60,000 bases of DNA, from positions 21,089,501 through 21,149,500 of the forward strand of contig NC_088310.1 of assembly GCF_910592395.1 (NCBI RefSeq), given 5' to 3'. Source of the stretch: Lineus longissimus. Taxonomy: Eukaryota > Nemertea > Pilidiophora > Heteronemertea > Lineidae. Every line of letters begins with the position of its first letter. The first letter of the stretch is position 1. Shown here piece by piece: positions 42,301 through 54,300 of the stretch. The position numbers and the translations under genes are program-made. The notes below the pieces were generated by a model. That model was not told the origin of the DNA. It made no database searches and worked only from the letters and a program-made list of their open reading frames with translations.

Positions 42301-45300
42301 TTACTGCCTAAATCTGATCTTCAAAATGTATCAAGAAAGGATTCCGCACCAAGTGATGATAGGTGCTTCTGAAGGATTTAATCATAGTGCCAAGAATATC
42401 CCAAAAATAACTTTCAGCATGAAAAGGGTAAGATAGTTCAGTTCCACCCTAATTTCTCTAAATCAATTTCAACAGCGCAAATTGGAGACGACTATCAACA
42501 AGGGTTAAGCGCCTAGAGCTAAATGAATTAGAAAGCCTTTCAGCAATTCAAATTGGGGCAATTTCACCACACTTGTGCAACGTTCCACGGATTATGCTGC
42601 CGCAGAAATCAGTTAAATCACACCCAGTTTTTCTACATCACAACCTCAGAGGTATGAGACACCACTCAGCAAATTTCTGCGGGGAGAAACAGGGCCGCCC
42701 TCGGCAATGCTCCGAGTCAAGCCCTCAGCATCCCTAAGTAGCCACAGTAAATTAGAATGTCACAGACAAGGGGATGATAATGTCCGGTGCCGTAGCTCGA
42801 GATTGCCGCCATCTTATTTACTCATGTTTGTCGCCACCAGCTATGCCTTTATTACATTCCCCGGGGCTGAATTCAGACGAATGCGCCGAAAGTGCCCTGA
42901 ACTGCATGGTTATTAATCTTGGCTAATAACGGAGAAATAATGCAGGAGATCATTGGGGATCTAAGAGACTGTCATACCAAAATAACTCCCAATAAATAGT
43001 ATATTTCAAGCTTTCATATCTTCATGGTCTACCAAAGAAATATCAAATTAGACCACCAACATGTTCTATTCATGTCTAAATGGGAAGCCTGGAGTCTGTG
43101 AAGGTATCAAGGAACTCCACAAAACTTGCTTGAATGACAGCAAGGGTCAAGGTCATCACCTAAGCCTTGAAGGAGGTCAAGGTCAAGTACAACCTTGATG
43201 ATCCAAGTGTGCATGTAATGCACAGATATGGGAAGAAGATAGTTAAGCTCTTTTTAAAGAGTGAACTGTTTTTACTCCCTGCTTACCATTTGTTTCAACA
43301 GAGCATTTCTAAAGTGAAAGTGTATTCCTGTCTGTATGGATCTCAAAGCACGTAACATGCATGAATACGCTTTCTTCCATGAAATATTTGACACTGGCAC
43401 ATGGGCTTGTTTCCAAAACCAACTAAGAACACATATATAAATAGAAATCTGGTTTCAAAAGCAATGATCATGAAATGAAAATCCCATCACAGAACTAATC
43501 CTTGGCTTAGACTTAAAAGATTTTTCCATTAAGATGCACAAGATTCCCATCCTGATGCAAGACAATCCTAAAAAGACAAATCCACATTAACACAAATCCC
43601 AGATTTTTGAAAGTTTATAGCGATTTATCCCAGATCATATCTCTTGCCGTTGATTTCACAAACTGGCAAGTCTACCCCTAGTTGCTCTTTTATATCAAAC
43701 TGCAAAGTTTTCCAGTTCCCCCTCCACCTAATTGTGCCACTCTCTACCACTACTTAACCTACGTTACGCTATGTATAGAGGCTCTTGGCATAAGACAAGT
43801 GGATGCTACTTAAAAGATAGCAAACTGAAGGCAGCCCATCCCGTCTGTTAGACCCACTACGCACCAACGAAAAAATTATACCGAGCTTCACGTCAGCCCT
43901 AATAACCCTCCATCATGGGGGAAAGAGTCTTCCCTTAATCTAAATCTCCCTCAATAGATCATCTCCAGTGGACAAGCTCAAGATCCGGGTTTGGGAAGTA
44001 CCCCAAAATGACCATACAAGCCACCAGTACAGCTGAGCAGTCTACTTTCCCAGGCAGGAAAGTGCTTTCCAACACTCTTAAACAATTAGTTCGGCGCGTT
44101 TAAGAACACTTCTGTGTAATCAGAACACAGAAATTTGCTCTGTATTACGAAATAACCTAGTCAAGAATAAATCAATTGGAATGTTATGTAAATTGGTGAT
44201 ATAATTCAAACACGCGAAACTTCAGGCTCCTAATTTTCTAGTATCATTACTCTAGTTCAACTTGGCAAAACAAGGCAGTACGCAGAATGATTTCCAAATT
44301 AAGGCTAGATGGCCCGTGAAGTTATTGGGATCCAAAGGAAACAAGACCCAAGAGGTGTTACAAGACTGCTGTACAGATTGAGAACAATTTGCACCCATTT
44401 GAGAACAATCTGCGTAGATGGTTGCAAAAAATACTCCAAAATGCGATCACCAGATAACAAGCCTGCAACATGAAAAGCCTCTCATTCAAGCAACAACAAG
44501 TCAAAGAGAACTTTTTACCAAAACACGAGTCAGAGCATTAGGAGGCAAACAACGCAGAACGTCCTGATAACCTTCTAACAACTTTTGCAGTTTCTGATGA
44601 CCATCCCCAGGGGTTAGAGGGATTTCTTGGGCATCGTTTTTCTGCCAGCAACCAAATCAGAGCTTTAGTGTGACCAAACGACCATCAGCAATATTCCGAA
44701 GTGAAGAGACAGAACACTACAAATCAGTTTGATGTATCATTGCTCAAGCTAGCTGTCTAAAGAATTCTGCCTTGTTTTTAGCAGTGTTCCTTGTGTGCAG
44801 TTCATCTTTAACATCCAAGTTTTTCCCGATATTAGGAATATGACGCATGGCCACTTCACGGCGGCGTAATCACGCTTGACATTCTGCCGGCCCAGCAAGA
44901 AATCCCCGTCCTAGTAAACCTTCTCAAGCACCAATTTCTCCAGCTCTGCCACAATGTTCCTCGATTGTAGGCAGGATTTAGCAACGGCAGGAATAATTAT
45001 CATTAACGTGCTATTCACTGGGGGACCTTGCTGTGGAGTAAGTATCAGGCTAGGATCACAAGGATTTGAGAACAGATGCTACCAGTTTTAGATCCCGATC
45101 TCAGAAATCCTATCAAATCTCTCCTCTTTGGTAGATGACATAAAAAACCTATATTTTAGTTCAAACATTTAAGGGGTCCAAATTTAAATGCGAGTCAGGA
45201 AAATAGAAATGCGGTTATGCTGTAGTGCAATTTTGCAGAAACTCGGTATATATACATGTAATATCTGTATAGCTTTCTTCACGTGGTGTACGGAAATAGA

Positions 45301-48300
45301 TCATTCCCCACTGCATACTGCAAACCGCAAAAAATTCAGACAAGTAGAATTCTCATGATTAGGTGGTTTACAGTGCAGGTGGTGTTACCTCTATGCCACC
45401 CTGTTCTTTTTTAGAGAGGATTGAAGTGTGCGGATGTGTCACTTTTGCCATGTTATCGTTGTAGATTCGAAGTCACTTCATTCCATATTCGCATGAAATA
45501 TTGATATCTCACATGCGCCTTCCCAGCAATCAAGGGCCATTTTAGATAGGGTGCGCAAGATAGGATAAAAACAAACATGAAATAAATGGCTGAGGTTCTT
45601 ATGGACCTAAAAGTGAGGCTATACTCTAGTAACAACAATGATGACCTGAGAATTCTCTAACACTGAAAAATCCAAATTCTCGGTAGGTCCCCAGATCCTG
45701 GAGTCGTTTGGACGTGGGCCATTAATTAGGAGGAGAACTCTGCAGAAACAAATCCAATTGTCACATAATTTTTATGCTGGCATCTGCCTATTTCAAAAAG
45801 GGTGATCATGACGAGGGAAGGCATTCAGACAAATGAGCAATTTTATGAGATTAGTAGACTTACAGATAAGTGTGACGTGATTCTTCCCAGCAGAAGGGAA
45901 AACAATTATTCGGGATTAACTTTGCTGGAACTTCAGTGTGCCAGGTTTATGAAAGGACGCTGTCGCCCTTGAATAGGAAGATCTAGCCAATTAGAGGAGA
46001 GGACACAAGGAAACAATTAGTGGGATATCCTGCCTCGCATCGGAGGTGAGCGAGAGTGACAATGCTTGCATCAGTAAAGCGCCAATCAAGACCGCCAAAC
46101 GCTTCACCCTTGTCCTTTCATTTTCATCAATTGGAAAAATGTGCGCACCCAAGTTGATTAAACTGCCCGTAATTCTGCCAACACTTGTGACTGTCAATCA
46201 CGATGTGGGAACTATTAGATTTTTGTTACGGAATCTCCTTGAAATGCGCTCAGCACCTGGGCCCCACCGCTTTACCAGAACTAAATATACCAAACCTAAT
46301 TAGCGTATTTAAACCCGATTACACAATGTCCGCCAATTCAGATCATTAATGGTTAATTTCGTCCCATTTGAGCGGGCCACCCCCAGGAGTGTATTGTCAT
46401 AGATTGGTACTATTGTCAATTGAGAATCTGAAGAAGTTCTTTGATCAGTGTAGTGTCAGGAATAAGATTTGATATTCAGGTAATTGGGTAGGCCTAAGAA
46501 AAATAAACAGAAACAATGTTGACACAATTATAAGGTTGTTTACAGCCAGGATTGATTAGTGTTCGAAGTAGACATAATTGTTGGTAAACAAGATGGCACG
46601 GCGTAATAGTGCGTATTGAATGTGGCTTATTTTAAAGCTATTTCAATGGGCATTCGCTCCAGTGTGACGTGACCATTTTGAAACTGGTTTAACCAATTCA
46701 TATTCCGGAGAGCACTCCACCGAGAACGGTTTAAATTTGATTCAGTGTGAACACAGCATATTCGCTTTCAAGGGAAAAATATACCGGTTTTCACTGAATC
46801 CCGATCTCCCTTTCCACAAGAAAATTAATGTTCCCAAAATATGCTCGGTAAAAAGTTGATGACAAATGTTGATAGAAATACAGATGGTCATGGCAGCCGA
46901 TGTATATCACAGGGAACACTCTAGTCTGTCAATCACAGAAATTTACAAGAAAATTACGGCAACTTTCCCTGCGTCCGTAAGCCCACAATACCGTACTCCA
47001 GCCGGCGATTAGCTCTCTCCAAACCCTAATCCACCGGCTTTTTCATTTGGCACAACTTTGAAAAATAGCACTAGTTCTCAAGTTTGAATAGACCTCAGTC
47101 TTTAAGAGCGGTCCACCCCATAGAGCCCACTCATCTCTTGGCAAATGTACAGTCTGATAAGAGAGGAGGGCCACGGGCAATTATTGCTCAAGTGGTTGTC
47201 TCAACCCGAGTAATTATTCGCTAGAAGAACCCGACTAAACGTTGCACTCTGCCCCATGATATGAGGCTATTTTGTCGCATCCCGCCAACAATTGAACTCG
47301 ATTTGGAACAAATGGGCAGTCTGCGCTGGCCAAATCGGCACAGAAAGAACCAGTGATGAACTGATAATGAGGAGAAACCTTCGCAGATGGATAGACGGAG
47401 GAAGCAAAGACAGCCGCATAAACATGACACATCTTCAGATCAGAGGTGACGGGTTGATAATGGAAAATTTATAAATTGGGCGTAGAATCAACAATCAACA
47501 AAGCGCCTCCAAAGTGAAACTCTACAAGAAGTGGCCCATGAAATCAACAATAAAACACAAAGAGGCTAAACAGTGCTGCCAACCCTCAACTGAACAACTG
47601 CTAGAGACATTCACTGGTTTATATAGAATATGAAAAAATGGCAAGGACATCCTCTATTTGGTTAGCGGAACAAAACTTTGCTATTTAAACTTGATTTTCT
47701 TGTTGGGAGTTATTCCAGGTGAACACCAGAACCGAGCAAGAATTTAGCAGGAAATGGCCGAAGAATGACCAGGACAGATATTTGACAGCACCTAATACAA
47801 CTGCTTCAGATCGGCAACTTTTTTGTCAAGCTCTGCATAAGTGTATACAGGGCTACCCAGTTTGATCAACATGATTTTCAAAATGTTTCCCATCTCACCT
47901 ATCACAACATGCCTATGATTGCTTCATAATCATATGACTGCCAGTGCCACCTATTCTGCCAAACAAACCTGCTGCTGTCTATTTTGTTCTTCTTCATAAT
48001 TGTACGTGGGATTCTTACCTCCTCAGGACAATATAACACAATTTCAGTAAGTCACAAGGACAATTAAAAGTAGCCTACTCCTGGCTGAATACTTTGTAGT
48101 AACCGTCACTGTGCCATTGAACTGTACTCATATACTCCAGCAAAAAAAACAACTGCACTTATATTAAGACAATCACGTTTATTGAGCACTTCCAAAAATA
48201 AAACAAAGTATAGCACTCCAGATGAAGTTGTGATTATGACAAAACATGTCATATACTTGAGGAGTAGCAATCTTACTATGTACTGTATATATGAGAGTCA

Positions 48301-51300
48301 TAATAAAACATGCTTGCAATATTCGAGTATTCTTCCGATACTATGATAATTCTCATGATGAATACAATGATACTTTATACGTGTAATGATACTTGTATCT
48401 ATGAATGATACTCAACTGTATGAATGGCGAATGCAGCCAATGTTCTTTTGTTTCAATGTCTTCGAAAAAGAACTATTGTCAATGATTATAAAGTACGAAC
48501 AACGCTGTTGCAACATTTTTATGAGTGGTGTCAACACATCTTTTTGTTTTTGTACACAAATGCTAGTACATATGTACATGAAGTATGAAATATATTTTTT
48601 ACACTGGGGTAATCACTCGCATGGAAAATTATTACGAGGGAGATAAGATTTTCCTTGAAGTTATATCAAGAGAGAAGCTCAATGCAAGAATGAAAAGCTC
48701 GGCATTTCGAGAAGTGATTTCATGGCATGGAGTATCATTTGATAGAGTGGATTTTTGTACTATTTCATGCTTAAAAGGATGCGGATAATAAGATATTGGC
48801 ATAAATACTGTAGCATCATACTCGTGATAATCATGAAATTTATCAAGTTGGCATCAATTGAGAAATTTACGCTATTCTACGTCACATGATATCGGATGTG
48901 ACCAGGAACAAATACGGGCGATTCCCTAACGTTCCTGATCCAGGAACAGCTATTCAGGGTAATCAACTGGAAAATACTATTTTCTGTTCATTCCTCAAGA
49001 GACGGTGGAAATTCGCGTGTTTAGATTGTGGCGATACGAGATTCAGTCCGCCGTCAAATAAGGCGTGAAATGTAGCAGAAATCAAAGCCGCCTCTTACAC
49101 GGTGGAATTAGGCCAGAGTACGGATGAGGGAGTTGGGATAATACGCGCTATTAGTCCCTTAACATTATATCAGCCATTGTTATTTCTCTCTCAAGAAACT
49201 TTCATAACATTCACTTTGTCACAAGATGGAACACAGTAGTTGCAGAGGTTTTTTAGGGATGGGTGCCTCTCCACATTTTTATTGATGTGCTAGTTCAATT
49301 TTGATAATTTTTTGTAGGGCCAGAGCTATTTACTTGATCACCATATTATGGGATAGTCTACCTATTTGAAAATGCAATAGCGCTTAGTCAGAGATTCAGC
49401 AAGGTGAATGTCCATATTTCAGTGTATTTTGCTACATTAAATGCCTACATTTTTAATAGTGTGTTATTCATTTTTCAAACATATGATTAAAATCTAACCA
49501 TTTATTTCACCCAGCAGGCAAAATTTTCCAAAATCTTATCATCTTCTTAATGTTGAAAATTGACCACCTGGGTCTGACCTCGAGATAGACTATAACAGAC
49601 AAAGTGAATTAAGTAACTGCGGTCGGAATATCCAAACAACTTAAATTGCCTTAAAATTAACACGGTTATCCTGCAGCCAATACAGCCAACTGGACACAAA
49701 TTTAAATCTTTGGGATGCAGACAATTAAAAAACCTAAATAGATAATCCAAGGTGAACATTTCTTCACAGCCTAACAGCCTAATTGGATTAAAGCAGGAAG
49801 CGTGATAGCCAATAATTTCATTTAGGATTTGATCTCGTCCTGTTTTGCAATAACGTGTTAATGTTGTTGTCTTTTTTCTTACAGGTATAAACTGATGACA
49901 GTTGACATAAATAAGAAACCCCATATCCACATTCAATGGGTCATTCAGCTTCTGAGCACATATTTCCACAGCGCTAGAAGCAGGATGGTCGAAGGAAAAC
50001 GACAAATTTTCACCCCACAGATTGCATTATCTCATTTTTGTTGGAATCAAAACGTTCCTCATCCAATTTTAGCATGTAGGAAATGTGCGAAGCTCTTAAA
50101 CGACAATGGGACACCAAGTGCCAAATGGCACATTGTCAATGATTGGTTGAGAAAAATTGAGCAGGGTGAGAGTTTTGTTTGGTGCAGAATTGAGTCAGGA
50201 TGCCCGGAGGAGACGGCACATGTGTTGGCCTATCCAGAGAGTGAAGCATCTCATCCCGACCCTGAAGGCATCCTTGGGCTTCGACTAATCATCATCTAGC
50301 CAGAGAATTGCCTGTTAACATTATGCCTGCTATTTACTCGGTTCTTGTGTGCACTCCTTGAGTATATTTTGATGGTCTTGTAACTGTCTTTCAGCATCCA
50401 CTCACCGGTGGAATTATAGTACTTGTTTTTGAAGAGTGAACATGCTCGCTACTTGAAGGTGTTGGCAAGTTTATCTTCCTGGCCTCTCTTATTCAGTGGT
50501 TGACTTGAAGACACCACGTTTCTTTTGTAACTGGAGTGTTCTTCACGTCCTAGTGGTTTACCCAGACTGTGGGGAGATTCTCTTAATATTTAGTCTAGCT
50601 TCATGGTTAGTGACCTGTTACCTTCAAGAGCGTCTGGTGATGTGACCACTGCAGATCTGACGTAATACTTTTTATGAGTAACAAAGACTTTTACTCTAAT
50701 ACTTTTGACAGGAACTTGGTGAATAAAACATACTTCCCAGTAGTTACAGGAAATATTTTCAGTAACATTTACACGTTTTCTCCTACAATGCAAATAGATG
50801 ATCCATCATGACTAACAAACTTACTGATTCTTAACATTTTGTCTCATCTAACAAAGACTCCTTGTTGGAGAAATCACAAAAGTGTCAATCTGTTCAAAAA
50901 TACAAACTGTGATGGCTATTTTCTTGAAAAAGACATTGGTCAGTTCATAGCAAGAAGCCGTAAGTTATATTTGTAAAGATTACAGACACAAAGACACCAG
51001 AAATATATAGAATTTGATGAAGTGGACCGGGAGATGGACATGTTCATCACACAAACACACACTAGTTCTGTTTTCTTTGTTTTAACCACTCATCTTGATT
51101 TTCATTCTGACAACACACGACCATTCTTTCTAAAGCGGACGCAACTTTGGTGGATTTGCATACACCTTTGTTCTTCTTTTAATGTGATGTTTTTTGTTAC
51201 AATGTTATTAGGTAGGTTTCCAGGAACAATGGTCACACATTTATACAACTTTCATGAAACAGTGTTTAGTCAAAGATATTTTGAATAAAGCCTGTGAAGC

Positions 51301-54300
51301 CTTTAATATCGTTTTGTTTTTTCTTGTTTCATTGCCTATTTTAATGTTTTGGATTGTTCTCTAGTTAATACTGACAACAGTCATGATTTGTTTTCAAGTT
51401 TTGTGAAACTAATCTCTCTTTAGGTGTGCCTTTAATGATAATCAGTACCATACCTACAAGGAATAGGAACCATCTACAAAATGATAACACTCATCATCCA
51501 AATATTAACCAGACTAACTTTCTTCACAATCAAAGATGAAGTCAAGAAACCAATTTAAAGATATAGAGAAGTCAAGAATGCAATAAAGTCCTGTAATGTT
51601 ACAGAAGATATAAGAATGTTTCCATGACAGAATCGATAACATTTGCATTGAGTTACTCGAATGGACAAAATAATCAACTTCCTGGAGTCTATCAGCAAGG
51701 ACGAAAGAGAGCATACTTTATAGATATTGAATCCAAATTTAATTTGAGACAACTTATCAAACATGTCTACAACAAATATAGGCTTAATTGAATATAAAGA
51801 CATCAAAAGGATGGAACTCATGTGTCATTAACATGTCATTATCTTTTCATCAGAAACAAACAACTACAAATGGATTTCAAACTGGTGTAATGTGACATAG
51901 CGACAGTTTTGTTTGGCATATTATAACTTCTAAATTCCCCATGGCAGGCATCAGCTCATTACATTTACTGTTCCGTCCATTGTCAACTGAAGCCAGGTGA
52001 TTCACAGACAGAATCGCCTCGATGGAAATCTGCGCTCTCGCACAACAGACCTGATATAATTACCGTTAACCAGAGGAATCGCCGTGTCGATATACCGAGA
52101 TATTATCGTATAACAATCAGACTAATTCTGCGACAATTCCCTGCGCTCATGTGCCATAAAGTCACACCCCAGGCGGACATGGGTCGTACAATAAGCAAGA
52201 TTAATATTTGACACATGCACGGTTCTTGCAAGTCATATGGTATTTCCAAGTTGTATTTCCTCTATATTATACCCACCTTCACCTCGATAAATATGGCAAT
52301 TTGCAATTTCATCTACTAAACATGCTAAACGGTTTTCCTTCTGACAATAATAGAAACTGCTTTGTTCATACCTAAAATTAGCAAGATCTTCTAAAATTTG
52401 ATGGACACTTTTTGAATCATATCAAAATCAAACTGTCATCAGGCAAGGTCCCACCAAGGTGTACCTATTCAAATATCAGATATTTAGCCCAAAGCTTTAA
52501 TTTATTCATTCTCTTTGATCTTCCAATCCTGTTACTCATTTGGGAAGAGATTAAAAAATTCTCATTATTATTTTCATCTTCATCCAGAAGATTAAAAGTA
52601 TGTGTCATCTTAATTTTTTACGAGAAATTTAAACACTGATAGCCAAGACATCGAATTTGATTTGAAGGAAGAAATCTTTAGATATCTACTTTAGTTATAA
52701 GGTCACTTTTCTCCATATTACTTCACGACTTAAGAATCTTAGGTAGGATAACCTTTGATGCACTGAGTGTGAAATCTCTCATTAAAATTGCACAATTGCC
52801 AAATTTTGATGGATTCCCTATCCTCTCTGAGTGTAATGTGTAGTAAGAAACTGAACATCGGTTAAATGGCTTGAAAAAATTCTTTTTTAAAAGTCAAGAC
52901 AAGAACCGATCATCTTCATGAACACACCAATCTAAAGTTGATAGGTTCATATTTCAGGCACCGACATCCCAAACAGCCCGGCTCAAATTAGCTCCTCTCA
53001 TTACCCAAATGGTGTTGAAATCTTCAACAGAATGGAGCTGGGCTATTGTCATGGGAATTTTCTCGGCTGTAGCCGCATGCTATCCTCGGATGTAGCATGT
53101 GGTCATCTGGAGATCCGGGCAAATCCATTCACCTCGCTGGTCCCCCATTGTCGCCCTCACCGCACTAGATTGCAGTATACATGTCGCGCTTTGTTTGGCC
53201 AATAAGTGAAATGAAAGAGAGCTACTGCAGGATTCTGCCCCGGTTCACGATCTCCTGGGATTTTGCAAGAATTGGAAATGCCCCCGGGGGTGTGTGGTTT
53301 GTCGGTTATAACTGACCTGTGGTCAAGCACACTTTGCACAAATGTTCAAGATAAGATTCGCTTATTAGGATTTCAGGGGTTATTTTCCTGTACTAAGCCA
53401 CTAACAGGTCAGGATAACTGTAAAATCTGCCCCATGCAGTTACCCAAATTTAGACGTTTGGAACTTTAAAGTGCTTTCAGTAAGAGATGTAATTTCAGAG
53501 ACAACACCCGTCCTGGAAAAAAAAGTGTGCAATTTCTATGACATTCACTTCAATAGAGGCATGAACATGCCACAGAATTTAAAAATTGATTTCAACTGTG
53601 CCAATTAGATATAATTGCCTTGTTCAACTTTGCAGTTCTTCCCGGGATACAATCAATTATTGAACTGCACTCTTCACAACAAGTAAACAAGTATGACTCC
53701 AACAGGCCATTTTCCAGTCGCAGAAAGATTTAACTCCCTCGTTCAAATTCGATGACCTGAGTGAGCTCGTTTTACTAGAGACAGCCATTTTTGAATGAGG
53801 TTTTTGATGGTGCTCACTCACTTAAACTGAGGAGACACAAGCACACTAGTATGTGGAGCAGCCTCTTCAGCCAAGATCAAGAGTTGCTATCTGACTCGAC
53901 AAGTCTCTCAATTGAGAACATTTGAATTTGATTCAAAACCCATAACAGGGGTATTAATTATATGATTTGAGATAGAATTTGTCTCAAATTCTGCCTAAAG
54001 TGAGAAGGGTCAAAATTATGATATGGGTGGGGTTTCCTGACAGACTGCTACTTGAAGATCTAGGACGTCACATTTGATGCCATAATTTTTTGAACGTTCC
54101 TGTGAACTCCAAAATAGCTCGCAAAATTATATAAAGTTTTGCTGGGATAAACTGTATCACATTATGTGAACTCTTACATCTTTAATGCAGCAGGGTAACT
54201 CCCTTAAACCAAAAAAGACACTATAGTTTCGGTCTTGATTAACGGGGGCTGACCAGATCCTCTCAGGATACATTACTGGCTCTGGTGATTTTCAATTAGT

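Noticed and set aside
49547-50005. 152-codon minus-strand open frame
   Set aside because: No ATG at its start, no recognisable domain, overlaps the plus-strand candidate exon, and a few frames of 120-150 codons are expected by chance in 60 kb over six frames.
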